Assembly: GCA_008694505.1 (NCBI GenBank)
Contig: VZDJ01007754.1
Location: 47,829,509-47,893,508 of the forward strand
Length of the DNA stretch: 64,000 nt
Source of the DNA: Cyanoderma ruficeps
Lineage: Eukaryota > Chordata > Aves > Passeriformes > Timaliidae
Direction: 5' to 3'
Shown here: in pieces, positions 47,349 to 59,577 of the stretch
How positions within the stretch are numbered: the first letter of the stretch is position 1
Layout: each line of letters opens with the position of its first letter
Program-made: the position numbers and the translations under genes
The notes under the pieces: generated by a model
Seen by the model: only the letters and a program-made list of their open reading frames with translations
Told to the model about the DNA's origin: nothing
Databases searched by the model: none

Positions 47349-50300
47349 GTGCTGCTTTTCTGTGTCTTTGCTAAAGGAAACGCTGCATGTGTCTCTCTCC
47401 GGCGTGCTCGTGTGGTTTTCTGTCAAATGGAAGTGGGGAGCTGCCGCAAAATAGGATGGGTCATTGTAAACGCCTTAATTTTATTTTTTTAAAATCTGTT
47501 TTTCACATCTTAGCCTCTGTTTCCTGAAGGGTGCAGTGCATTCAGCATGGGGATTTTTTTAGCAGGTTTAGAGTACTTTATACAGGGACTGTGGATGGGA
47601 TTCATCACTCCAAAAGTCAGCTCGTGCAGGGAAATTTAATCACCTTGGGCTCCCTGTGTAACCAAAGAAGAGGAACACTTTTAGGGGCAGGGTACCTGTC
47701 CTGCTTTGGGGTGATCTGAGCTGCCCCACGGTGCCTGTTCCCCTCTGTTGACCTCAGCAGGAGCTCAGGACATTGCACTCAGCTATAGATATTTCCACCT
47801 CAAGACTCACAGGTTATCTGAGGTGCATTTCAGCCTTCATTTTCATTTATCCCACTCCCACCCTGGGGAAAAGAGCCTGTTCCCCTGCCTGCAGGAGGGA
47901 TCTCCAGCCAGAAGGAGAAGGTGACCCGTGCAGTGCACCCAGGGGTGCTGCAGGCAGGCAGGCAGCAGGGCTGGTTGGCAGCTCTCCATGCTCAGGGATG
48001 GATTCCCAGGGAAATCTGTGCAGCAGGTGGAAAAACCAGGAGGTGGATGGGCTATTTTAACTTTTCCTGGTAGTTTTAAATTAACTCCTGATTGTGTGGT
48101 GGGTTGGGTTCCTCAGAGTCACCACACACTCAGGGCTCTCAATACAGTGCTGCTCCAACAGAGATTTTTTTCCCCATTTTTTCTCAGGGAGAGGTAGTGC
48201 CAGTTGTGGGTGAGGTGAAAGGAGGAGCTGACCCCAAGCCTGGGTCTGGAACTTGCTCTCAAACATTTCTCTGTAGGACCAGCACTCCTCCACCTCCCCT
48301 TCCTGTCCCTCATTTGCTGCTTGTCCATAACTGCTCCCTTTGTTTGGACGTGGGCAAATCCAGAGTGGTTTTCCCCCATCCACAGAGCTCACTGAGGCTG
48401 TATTCCAAACCTTCTTTCTCCTCATATCCTGAAATAAATCATCCCCACCATCCCACTGAAAGTCCCACGTTGCTTTTTCTCCTTTTCCCTCTTGCTAAGT
48501 TTCCTTAAAGGTCAGTCAGGATTTGGTGACTTTCCCGATCTGGCAGTCAGTTTTAAGATCTGACTTAAATGAAGTCAATTTAAACCTTTTGACCCTTTCC
48601 TCTCCTCTTTTGGTCCTTTTGTCAGAATAAAGCTCTAGTGGTCAAGTCTCAGCTCTCCCCCCACTCTGTTTGAGAGCCCTAAGGGAGACAGAGGTGAGCA
48701 CAAGGTTTTCCATTATTAACCTGCTTCTTTCCCTCCTCCAAAATGGACATTGCTGAAGACTTTTGGAGCCCTCTGAATGCACAGGCTGGTACTTAAATAT
48801 AGTAGTGATTAAAAAAAAAGGAAAAAAAAAAGTGGGATTTTTCAGGTTAGAATCACTTACCAGTCAGTTCCAGGAGTTTGTCCCTTTGATAGGTGTCCCC
48901 TGTGGGTGGAACTCTTGCCTCTGCTTTTCCCAATCAGATGAAGAAGTTCTCCTGCACAATAATCCACCTGCTGTGGTTTTAGGAGAACAGGCAGGATTCT
49001 CCCCTTCCAGCTGGCTCCATAATATGGTCTGCTTCTGTGTGAAATCATGTTAAGGCTGAGCCAGTGGGGACATAAATAAAATCAGGCTTGTCTCTTGGTT
49101 ACCACAGGAAAAATTCTGGTTATCTCACTAAACAAAAGGGGGGAAATGGAAGCTCTGTCTTGCTTGAAATTTAGGGCAAACACCCTAAAGGATGTTCTCT
49201 GTCTGGAGCTGCCTTTTCTGTTCTCCTCCACAGACCAAACTGAAATAGCTAAATTTACCTGTGTGCAATAACTGGCTTTTTTTAATTCAACAGGGTTAAT
49301 TATTCTTGATCAGGGCTAGAGTGGCCTCTGATCTCCAGTCCTGTTAATATACTGAGCAAGTGCAGCAATCAGGGCCAGACTTTGTCCCTTAATATTTCTC
49401 TAATAGGTTTTCCTTTTCCTTTACTGGAATTTATTTTCTTAAAGAGTTGACTCCTTTAAGAACTGGGGTCAGAGAGCATAATTCTGAAAAGTCTACTTGC
49501 ATGAGACCTACATTTTTGCCTGCCTTTTCCATCCATGTTTGTTCTTCCCTTATTTGGGGGTGAAATAGTTTGTGGTGGATATTTCTCATGCTTCCTGGCC
49601 ACATTTAACACAAGCTAAGCTTCATTATTGTTTTGAAACAGTGAGAATGGCAAGGTGCAGATAATAGCAAATAAAATTTAAAAATAGCAAAAATAGTGAA
49701 TAATTATTATGCCTATGACCAAAATGAAATTCCAAATTTCGTTGGAGAAAGAACATCTCCTTGAAATCACATGGCCTTTCTAAATAAAATTAAACCCAAA
49801 ACCATTAATATGCAAGAGAATATAATTCTAAGACTCATTATAGTGTCCTTTTCCAACAATAATTTTGTCCTGCCATGAATCCCATCTACTCAAATCATTA
49901 CTGCTTTTTAACCTCCACACTCTGAAAAATCCTTATGATTTTTAAAGCACAAAAATTTTCTTCTGTCCTTCAAAGAAGGTCCAAAGTAGAATATTTTAAA
50001 ATAGTATTTTGCCTCCGTTTTTCACTATTGTCTTTGCTGGAAGTCATTTGAAGCTGATTGTTAAAGCACAGTAAAATAATAATTCAAAAGAGGCTAAACA
50101 CATATTGGAACTGGGTTATGTTACTTTGCTCTTTTTTTGCAGGTGATTGCAAACCCTGGGATTTCTTTTGTGCTTTGGTTTTTGCCTGTTTGGTTTTTTG
50201 TTGTGTTTTGGTTTCTGGGTTTTTTTTCCCCCTTTACTGTAATATATGAACTCTAGGGGGTCTAAAGAGGAGTCTGTTCCAAGGACAGCCCAAAGAAATG

Positions 50301-52404
50301 CTTTTACTATCCATTTAAATATATAAGTACAGAGTGGAAGAAAAACAGGTCACTGGAATCATATCTTGTGTATCCCTGAATATATTTGTAAAACCTCCTC
50401 TACAAGAGCAGGGTGAAGTTTTCTTCATTATGTAGGCAAATCTCAGTTTAGCTGTCCTGCAGCTGGGACTCCAGGCTGTGCTGCTCCTGACGAGGCTCAA
50501 GTTGAGAAGGAAAAAAAGGGAAGTGACCCTGGGATAGAAAATCCAGGGTCTGCTGTGCTACTCGAGTAGGAATGCACACACAATACCTCTAAAAGACAGT
50601 TATGCTTTTTTATTATTTAAATATTTAATTACTACTTGCAACTGAAGAAACTGATTTCGTGTAGATGTAGCCTCGTTAAGAGCCAGAAACTGTAATTTTT
50701 TGCCTGCCTGTGGCTTTACTCTCAGTTAATTCCCCACAAAAGAATCTGTGCCTGGTAATGCCTGATGACCCAAAAGGCGAGAGAGGAGCTGCTGATCAAT
50801 TAGTCAAATTGACATTGGCCTTCCCAATAGCATCCTGGCAGATTGTGCTTTCACTGAGCCAGACATAAACAGCATGGCAAGCTCAGAAATTTGTCCCATC
50901 TTGGTGCCAAATATGGACCTCGAGGCCACTGATTCATCCAAAATCACTCATTTAAGCACTGCTGACGCCTCCCTAATGAACACTCAGCAAGCTGAATGTG
51001 GCCTCGCCCTCGGTGGCTCAGTGTTTTCCTGGCAGAAAAAACTCTGCTGTCACCTTTCACTGGACTTGGCATTTTGGGGGTTTTATCAAGATGCAGTCAC
51101 AAAATAATTAAATCATTTAGTCCATTTTTTTTAATATCACAGTTTTGTTTTCGGGATTGGTAGTTTAACTTGAATAGCCTTAAGATGTTTGCTCTCCTGG
51201 GTGTCCTCCCAGGCGTGGCTGCAATTCATAACAATATATCTAAGATAATTTTAAACCAGCTAACTCAGGTACTGATTACTTTTGAAATAGTTTGAATTCA
51301 GCATGAACTGCTCCTTTAATCTCTCCAGCTCCTCACAGGAACCTGCCGCAGCTGCCCTGTGAGCAGCACTTGAGCTTGCTGAAGTTAAAATGCCTCTTGA
51401 AATTTCCAGAATTGTGGCAAGCACACCTACATCATGTCAGCTATGTTTAGATATCCCCAAAAAGAGGTCAGTGTGTCAGGGAGGAGCTGGTCAGCATGTG
51501 GAGTTTCTTTGTGAGACAGAAATCTTAGCAAAGTGTGTGCGTGTGATGAGAAAACACTTTGATGAATATTTGTTCAGTATTTTTGTTGCAACAGCCCCAG
51601 GATGTGCTGCACGAAACTTTAAATCGTGTCAACCTCTGCCTTCAAAATTTTCAAGCTTGAAATTACAAACCCAGCGCTATTTCTGATGGGTACACGCACC
51701 TCTGGTGAAGGCAATCCTGCCAGACATCTGTGAGATACATAAATCCATGCCAGGTGCTGCACAAGTGAGGGCTGCAGTTGCCAGCAAATTGAGCACAGAA
51801 AGATGCACTATTAAGCTGTAAGTTGGTCTTGTCACGTTAAGTTCTTTTCCCACAGAAGAAGAAAAGGCTTGTCTGTCAGTTTGACTGCAGATAGAAATCC
51901 CTGTGCCTTTGCCCATTTGTCTCCTGACAAGGGAATAAATTGCTCCTTTAATTCAAAGCCTTCAGACCACCGAGAAGAAGGGACAATGTGTTGGCTTCAA
52001 TCTAGTCGAGAAGTGGTAATAATTGCTAAGGCAACACATTTCTGGCTCTCCATGCCTCTCACAGGGAACATGAAGGATGACCAGCAAAACGTTTGCCACC
52101 TGGAAAAAATCCAGTGAGAGGATTTCCAAGCAGCAATGAGTTGCTTCAGCAACATGTGCTGCTGGATCCCAGCCACCACAACTCAGACTGGTGACTGGAT
52201 CAGAGAAGCAAACTGTAGTGCCCAAAACAGTGGGCTGGCGAGTCAGAAAATGCAGGAGAAAAAAATATTGACATATGTCAGATCATACCTTTTTCTGACC
52301 CAGAGATGGGGCAACTGAGAGGCGTTTTTTTAAAACTTTTATTCCATTTTCAGTCTTACGTGAAGGGTGAGACAGTACAGATGTTGCAATTTACGCCATC
52401 ACAA

Positions 52405-52444
52405 TCAGAAGCCAAACTATTTCCTCAGAAGCCAAACTATTTCC
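52405..52444. repeat. 20-bp perfect tandem duplication
   Basis: TCAGAAGCCAAACTATTTCC occurs twice with no spacer. Confidence 0.97.
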
Positions 52445-53275
52445 TAATTATAATGCATTAAAACTGTTTCTTGGCCTATCAGCTTTTGCCACACAATGCT
52501 GTTAATGCCTTAGAGCCAATCATCTAAAATTATCCCTCGTGGGTCCTACTACGCTGCATCTTGCATAGTTCTATTTCTCCAAAGTATCTAGTCTTGTTTG
52601 CAAGGCCATCATTTGAAACTTGTTTTCAGTTCCATTTCTCTCTCAACAATGTCTGTCCTATTCCACAGCATTTCGAAATCAGTATTTTTTATCCTAAAGT
52701 TTGCATACAGATGCACACCATGTCAGCCTTCTGTCAGGCTTTGAGAATTCTCTACAAATGCATTTCCCACAGATATATTGCTTAGTGAGTGTCTTAGTTT
52801 GGAAAGACAGATATCTGCTAGGGAAAGCTGGAGCTTCCCTTGGAATGGAGAATGTAAACCCCCTACCTCCAAATTATTATAATTTTGCAATTAAGGGGCT
52901 TTCAGGCAAAGATACATGAATAGGAATAACAGTTCTTTACTAGGAATATTAAAAATACAAATGTAGTAGTATACAAAAACAACCTAAAAAAGAAGTAGGA
53001 AAACAAACGAACAAAAATCCCAGAAACCCTGACAGAGTCAGAAACATGACCTGACACCTTGTTGGTCAGGGTGTTGGAAGCAGTCTAAATAAATCCTCCT
53101 GGAGTAACAGATGTGGTTCTGTTGGAGTAGAGATGATCCTGTACAAAGGGTACAGTGGTGCCAAGATGGCATTAGTCTTCCTCTGGGAATCCAGTGGAAA
53201 ACTGGCTGGTGTTTCTGAGTCTCAGTTTTTATTTAGGTAGGAATGGCTGGCTCCTCCCCCTGGGTGGAGCATCTC

Positions 53276-53376
53276 CCAATGGGATGACGTAATTGTATCA
53301 GCCATGCAGTGAGCCTCGATGGTCCATGAACAGCAGATATCCCCTGGAGGGAGGATGGGTCCTGGAAGGTATAAAG
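53276..53376 (+). promoter_or_regulatory. LTR promoter: CCAAT, CRE-like site, TATA box
   Basis: CCAAT at 53276-53280, TGACGTAA at 53285-53292 and TATAAAG at 53370-53376 lie in standard retroviral U3 order and in the direction of DSCAM. Activity is inference. Confidence 0.6.
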
Positions 53377-53514
53377 AACACTGCCCCACCTGGTTTTAAC
53401 AGCTGGCTCATTAGCAGAAGGCACCCAACCCCTCCTCCCTCAAAGTTATGAGGAATGGGTCAAGGAAGAGATAAGAAAACACCTCCCCAACTGGTTTCAA
53501 CAGATGGAAAACAG

Positions 53515-53520
53515 AATAAA
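53515..53520 (+). terminator. LTR polyadenylation signal AATAAA
   Basis: An AATAAA hexamer followed within 10 bases by a TTTTTGGTT element, in sense orientation inside the intron and 88 bp before the Ig3 acceptor. It is a potential premature poly(A) site. Confidence 0.55.
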
Positions 53521-53608
53521 CATTTTTGGTTACATATTGCAACCCAAGACAGTGAGTCCATGTTAACGCCCCCGTTGAAAAGAGTTTCTTCTGCGTTTCC
53601 TGTTCCAG

Positions 53609-53887
53609 ACCCAGCGAACTCAGCTCCATCTATCCTAGATGGGTTTGACCACCGCAAAGCCATGGCAGGACAGCGAGTGGAGCTGCCTTGCAAAGCATCA
53701 GGGCACCCGGCACCAAAGTACCGCTGGCTGAAGGACAACGTGCCCTGGGAGCCCGACAGCCGCTTCCGGCAGACGGTGACGGGGCTGCTGATCGAGAACA
53801 CACGGCCCTCGGACTCGGGCAGCTACGTCTGCGAGGTGTGGAACAACTACGGCACCGCCGAGATGGTCGGCCGTCTCTACGTCAAAC
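53609..53887 (+). CDS. DSCAM: DSCAM internal exon: Ig domain 3
   Basis: This 279-nt exon encodes all of Ig3. The acceptor is TTTCCTGTTCCAG, and a plausible branch point (TTAAC near 53563-53567) lies about 42 nt upstream. The donor is GTAGGT. Joined to the previous exon, the frame reads [20 protein letters not shown], then the B-strand Cys in LPCKASG, the core Trp in YRWLKDN, and the F-strand Cys in the DSGSYVCEV motif, ending in GRLYVK. The last base is the first of a Gln codon finished by the Ig4 exon (phase 1). The first 35 codons have ordinary third positions (17 of 35 G/C) and the remaining 57 are almost entirely G/C (54 of 57). Several residues in the GC-rich part (for example PWEPDS and VWNNYG) differ from mammalian DSCAM as I remember it. 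A sense LTR ends 57 bp before the exon. The domain assignment is certain; the orthology call rests on remembered sequence. Confidence 0.96.
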
Positions 53888-53980
53888 GTAGGTCACGGGT
53901 CAGTGGTACTAATGAGAGGGGAGAGCTTGGGAAAGTGCCTGACTTTGTTTCTGGCAGTGGGCAGCAGCTTTTAGTGAGGC

Positions 53981-54440
53981 TGATGGCTTAGGAAGGGTGA
54001 TCTGGAACAGAGACTGGACAGAGCTGGAGAATTAAATAGGTATTTATTGAAGGGCCTTTAGGATACATCTTGGGCAGTGCAAGAGCCTGGCCAGGGTTAC
54101 GCTCAAGGTGTACCCAAAATGGACACAAAATGGATGCCCAGATATGACGTCTCACACTTTCAAAATTTTTGGTCCATTTGCATATTGGAGTTTAATTGTC
54201 CAATTACAGCTTCAGGTTATGAAGCCTCATCCCTTCTTGTTTTCTCTCTTCAGTCCACCATTGTTTATGCTTTTGGTCCTGAAATTTATATTCCTTGTCC
54301 TTGGTCTTCAGCAGGAAGATGATTTCTTTTGTCTCCCTACTCTGTGAAGAGAACTGACAGACACTTCATATGAGGCCCAGAACTACGCCCCTAGGCAGCA
54401 CAGAATCTGAAAAACATGAAAGTTAAAACTTAAGGCATCA
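53981..54440 (-). mobile_element. Solo LTR (TGATGCCTT family), antisense, copy 3
   Basis: A 460-bp relative of 22565-23027, from TGATGGCTTAGGAAGG to CTTAAGGCATCA on the plus strand. The poly(A) signal is kept. The position of the minus-strand TATA box has changed (plus strand CTTTCAAAAT instead of CTTTTATAAG), so this promoter is probably dead. The flanks AGGC and AGGT differ by one base. Confidence 0.82.
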
Positions 54441-54533
54441 AGGTGGCCAGTGTTATAAATAGATGTGAGGGTTTAGGTAAGTCCCTGTCTTTCACCCAGG
54501 CCTCTGGCAGCAGGCTGTAGCTTTATTGAGGTA

Positions 54534-55070
54534 GCCACCACCCCAAAACCCACTCTCATTCACAAGTTCTTTAATAATGGCTGATTTGGTCTGTTATGAA
54601 TTATTTATTTAAAAGAATGAATTATTTATTTAATAGACATAAAACTAACAGTCATAGGACTTAAAACAGACTATATACTACACAGGGACAAGGACAAAAG
54701 AGATTACTACTAAATAAATACAGCGGGAGGCTAAAGTTACCATTAATTTTACAGCTAGCAAGAAATGATTTAACTTAGGATCCAACATTTCTTATCAACC
54801 AATTTGTGATGGAGCACACATCAAAATCCTTTCCCTCAATTCCCAGGAAAGTAACTGCAGAATCTGAGTCCAAACTCTGGCGAGAAGTCTTGAACACTTT
54901 CAGGTTCTGTGTGTAGGAGGCTTCTGCCTCTGTGATAATTTGTGTGTCTTTTATAGTCTTTGTAAAACAGTGTCTCTCAGTCAAGAATATTTATTTTTCC
55001 TTTATCTTTTCCCACATCTGCTTTCCAGACTAAGATGTTGATTCCTAGCAGGGGCCTGAGCCCTTTTGGC
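54534..55070 (-). mobile_element. LTR-like unit A of a tandem pair
   Basis: It shares with unit B the order CACCCCAAAACCCACT, ACTACACAGG, ACAGCTAGCAA, TTAGGA.CCAA and TCAGTCA. The minus strand has AATAAATAATTC near the low-coordinate end and CTATAAAAGA near the high end, which suggests antisense LTR orientation. Ends are approximate. Confidence 0.5.
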
Positions 55071-55164
55071 ACCAGAAATGACCCCTTTTGGCCTTCCATC
55101 CACCTGGGTTATCTCTTTCATATGCACCAACGATCTTTGGTAGAGAGGGGGAGGACACGTCCTG

Positions 55165-55655
55165 CCACGGCCAGCACCCCAAAACCCACTGCCATTTGCA
55201 AGCCCTTCATAATGACCACTCAGGTCTACTACAAGGAAATTGAATGAATTACACACGGAAAACAGACACAAGACTAAATAGACTTATTTACTACACAGGA
55301 TAACAAAAAAAGAACTAGTAGATAAGAACGCAGTGCACAATAATAAAGGTACCTGTGTTACAGCTAGCAAAGAAATAGTTTAGATTAGGAGCCAATGTCA
55401 CCAGTGAATGACAGTGATGTGCAGAAGTCTCCTAATTTCTTTCAATTCCAGGGAAGTATCTTGATATCAACCTCTCAGCATTGAGGAAAACCCTCTGCAC
55501 ACTCAAAGAGCATATAAAAGATTTCTGACTTTATGAAAATCATTGTGGTCTTCTTTAATGGCAAAAGTAGCTGTCAATCAGTCACTTATTTCTGCAGATC
55601 CTTTCCCATGAATTCAAGGCAGGATGTTTATTGCTGCCTCAGGGTGTTTTCAGCA
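55165..55655 (-). mobile_element. LTR-like unit B of a tandem pair
   Basis: Homologous to unit A about 600-630 bp earlier, for example ACAGCTAGCAAAGAAATAG against ACAGCTAGCAAGAAATGAT. About 95 bp separate the two units, too little for an internal retroviral region. Positions 55656-58365 have no named repeat. Confidence 0.5.
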
Positions 55656-58271
55656 GAGATAAATCATCACAGGACAAACCATTCGGGCCTAGTTTAGATT
55701 GGAAGAAGTAGATAAGTCTTTTGCTGTGTTGGGGGAGAAAGGTCACAGTTGACTGTTGGTGTTGTTGCCTGATATCCAAAGAAAAATACCCTTGGAACAG
55801 TGCTGAAATAGTAAAACAAAAAGCAGACCTTGACTGGAAGCTTCCAGTTGTCCCAACAGTCATGGGCGCACCCACTACCAGATCTCCACAACTTCATAAA
55901 TTCAACAAATTAGTATTCTTAACAAATACCGTCCAATTAAAAGAGCAGTTGGTTAGGTAACTTTTGTAGTTGGTCCAGGGCTTCTTTACCCCACTTCTTG
56001 TTATGTCTTCTCAGATTCTGGTCGTAAAACAAAACGTTCTTCTTGTAGGTCCTCTACTTGAAAATAAGACTAAATAGTATTTCATAAATGTGTTAGAAGG
56101 TTAGTTTACTGTTCTAAAATTTGAGAGAAAGTGTGGGAAAAATACTAGGAGCTACATGACTCTGTGATAATACTTTTCAGAGCTACAAATATATGAAAAG
56201 TTCATAAAAGCAAAACTGTTTAGGCATTAGTATCAATTTGTTGCCTTACCTTGCCATACCTTCTGTTTCCTTAATTTATCTTAGCAGTGATTAAAGTCCA
56301 CAAAGTTGTGGAACGACACAAAGCAGGCTCTGTGGAGATAAGTTAGTTGGCCAATTGAGCGATCAGAAGTGCAAATGGATGCAATTTCCAGTGTAGCTCT
56401 ATAATTTATCACATGGGGGATATGTAATTTAGAAGCCTGAATTGGGTGCTGGAAAAGAAATTGCAAATGTTCTCATAAATAAAGCTGCCAAACTCCCATT
56501 GCCATGACTCATGGTGCTCAGTAATATTGAATGCTCACACTTCCCCTCAGTCGAGTATTCATGTGTGAATATTCTGAATGTTTCACAAATTCTACAAAGA
56601 TAATTATTACTTCAGGAGCACCACACTGGAAAAGTGTTATGCTACTACTGTTGAAAAAACCCACAAAATTATTTCCTGGAATAGAAATAATGCTCTGTGA
56701 ACTAACGTTTTCACCTAGACAGCAGGACTAGCAAACAGAAAAGGGAGAACTTTGTAAGAAGTTCAGGCCATAAAAATATCCTTACAAATAATTGCACATA
56801 ATGTTTTTGGGCAGAATAAAACTGAGGTGAAAGATCTGCCACTCATGAGTTATAACTGAGGAGCTTTGGTTCTAAATGTATTCATCAAAATACATCAAAA
56901 TACTCATAAAAATGAGCTGAATTCCATCTGTCTTGTATGATGCAAAGTCAAAACTTTCAGAGACATGATGTAATTGTACTGCTGATGATACCCAAAGCAT
57001 CCCCAGTGCCTGGTGATGTGTTTTTCCTAATGACTCTGCACTCAGACAGCTAGTGGAGGTTCTCTGGATCAGTCTGCCAGGAAGTAAAAGGTAGGCAAAG
57101 AAATTTTACCCTCCTCTGCAATGGAGGATGTGGGTCACTTGCATCATCATGGCTCTGGAATATTGGTGATGCACTTGAGTGTGACTATTTTGTTTAATGG
57201 ATTGTTGCCAGTTTTTAGCTTTTGTAGTCTTTTTATAGGAAACAGAGATACTCAGTGACTTTTAATATGCATCTGAGCACAGATCAATTATTGCTTTGGA
57301 CCTTTGTCTGTAATCCAGGATGTCTGAGGCCACTGTGTGTTTCTTTCCAGGCCTCTGTTCCTGAATAACCACTATAGATTTATTCCAACTTTTATGTTAT
57401 AAAATATTTAATAAAGTGAACAAGTTGCTTTTCTTTTTCAAGTGTGTGTGTATATTTGTATGCCAGCTGCTAGAAGAAAAAATTGGAAGGTCTGCATTTC
57501 ATGACTGAGACAGTATCAGTGGTGATAGCAATCCCTTATCTTTATAAGGAAGTCAAACCAATTTATACAAGGCGTGAGATGAAATCTGTGTTCTGTAGTG
57601 CTGATAACTCCTAGGTAGGAGGATAAAGATTGTTTTCCTTGCATTTATGTTTGTTACTTTTCTTCAGTACTGTTCATCCTCTTTTTCTTGCAATGTAGAA
57701 CTTGCCTTTGCCTGTCCCACTGCTTCTTTAGGCAGACTTGAAAATATTGTAGTCCTCCCGTATCAAATCAGAAAATCTGGTGAGCCCACACACTGGAACA
57801 CTTCCATGTGGACATTACAGATGGATATCCGTGGGTCTACCTGTGTTAACATCTTCCACTCTCGAAAGCTAATTTTGTAATTGGCATTTATTGCACTTGT
57901 TCACATCAGGGAGTGGTTTGGGAAAGTGTAAATTTGGTTCCTTTTGCAAGAAGTTAAACCAGAAAACGGTTCAAAGGTCCACACTGAGCTAATGTGAAAT
58001 AACACCCTGCCTCCTAAACCTGTGTAGTGCCATGTTAAATCCCTCACCACTAATGGTTTACTTGTAGTCTGATCCTACTGTTCACCTGGGCATGGGATTA
58101 TGTGTTAAGTAGGTTATCCTTATAGGTCTAGTTAGATCTAATTTTTTTTCCCATGGCTGTTGGTGGCAAAAAATGTTTTTTTTAGAGCAATAGAGTCATC
58201 TGTTATTTGTTTTGGTGGGGGTTTTTTTTAAGAAGGGTATGGCTGTGATATTTATTGCTCTCCTTAACTGA

Positions 58272-58715
<444 letters not shown>

Positions 58716-58801
58716 TAAAGTGGTGATGCGCTAAAGATCTAGAAATAAAAAAACCGCACTTTCGCCACAATTTCGATATAGGAGGTAATAGCAAAACTGG
58801 T

Positions 58802-59573
58802 TATGGGTTTTCCCAATACCTCTGAGGGTCCGGCCTGTGGCAGAGAAGTGGCTAAATGATGCTGTTGTACACCACAATGACACAGACTCCTGAGTTTCAG
58901 AAGGCTGAAAATGACTCCTTTATTTCTGGGATGTGTCTCCCTTATATACTGTTTTACACAGACCAATCTGATTGGTGAAAAAAAGGCAAACCTCTTCAAC
59001 CACATTGGTCAGACCAGAGGGGCATCAAGAAGAAGTCCCTCTTAGGAAAAGGAATGAAAAACAAAGTTACAACTACAAAAACACGTCTCTTGTTTACAGA
59101 AAATTCCCTGGGAAAAGAATTTCAGAAAACCAAAACACCTCAGGCACAAAACCAGGGCTACAGCTAAAATCAGTTAGCGGCACGGCATGATCGAGTGTGT
59201 CTTGAAAAATCAAAAAGGTTTGTATTATTTTCTTTTTTGAAAGAAAATAATACAAACACAAAGGCAAAGCAGAACACAGTATAGAGACGAGCCACCTACT
59301 ATCAACACCTCGACAAGCATGGGGTTTCTTTGTTCTCTGTCTTTACTACTCAATAGTTCAGGTGGGCTATTTGGCTCTTGGCCCAATGAGATCAGCAACA
59401 GGCTTTGAGTTACACTCTCCCAGCCCAGCCAGTGCTTTCATGCTGGCACTGAGCCAATTACTGTCAGGAGGGTATGGAAAATTCTAGGTAAACTTCCTAA
59501 AATGTCTAGAGGTGAAGTGAAACTCTCTCCTCATACAGGAAAGCTGGCTGGAGGTGTGAGGTGCATGCCAACA
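58802..59573 (-). mobile_element. LTR, antisense (TGTTGGCATGC family), with hairpin insert
   Basis: A 772-bp relative of 6710-7204. The minus strand begins TGTTGGCATGCACCTCACAC and has TATATAAGG followed by AATAAA near the other end. The flanks ACTGGT and GCTGGT suggest a 6-bp target duplication with one change. It is about 280 bp longer than the 6.7-kb copy and its interior contains an 18-bp perfect hairpin (59218-59257). Confidence 0.65.
59218..59257. repeat. Perfect 18-bp inverted repeat, 4-nt loop
   Basis: The arm GTTTGTATTATTTTCTTT (59218-59235) and its exact reverse complement (59240-59257) are separated by TTTG. Confidence 0.97.
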
Positions 59574-59577
59574 GCTG

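Larger units (their letters stand above)
52790..53551 (+). mobile_element. Solo LTR, sense, 57 bp upstream of the DSCAM Ig3 exon
   Basis: A 762-bp element beginning TGTCTTAGTTTGG and ending CAACCCAAGACA (TG...CA), flanked by perfect GTGAG duplications at 52785-52789 and 53552-53556. On the plus strand it has CCAAT (53276), TGACGTAA (53285-53292), TATAAAG (53370-53376) and AATAAA (53515-53520) followed by a T/GT-rich end, in the right order for U3-R-U5. I associate this family from memory with songbird endogenous retroviruses. No internal genes are present. Confidence 0.9.
47349..53608 (+). other. DSCAM: DSCAM intron between Ig2b and Ig3 exons
   Basis: This 6260-bp phase-1 intron begins GTGCTG and ends TTCCAG. 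It holds a 762-bp sense LTR immediately before the acceptor and a 20-bp tandem duplication near 52.4 kb. The part from 47349 to about 52400 shows no repeat family that I recognise and no second Ig-like exon. Confidence 0.93.

Noticed and set aside
55721..55960. 79-codon frame next to the LTR pair, considered as retroviral gene debris
   Set aside because: I could not match it to gag, pol or env motifs, and the LTRs nearby look solo or deleted. No coding claim is justified.
57647..57880. 77-codon open frame considered as an extra DSCAM exon between Ig3 and Ig4
   Set aside because: It has no Ig cysteine/tryptophan pattern, and the Ig3 and Ig4 exons already join perfectly in phase 1 across this interval.
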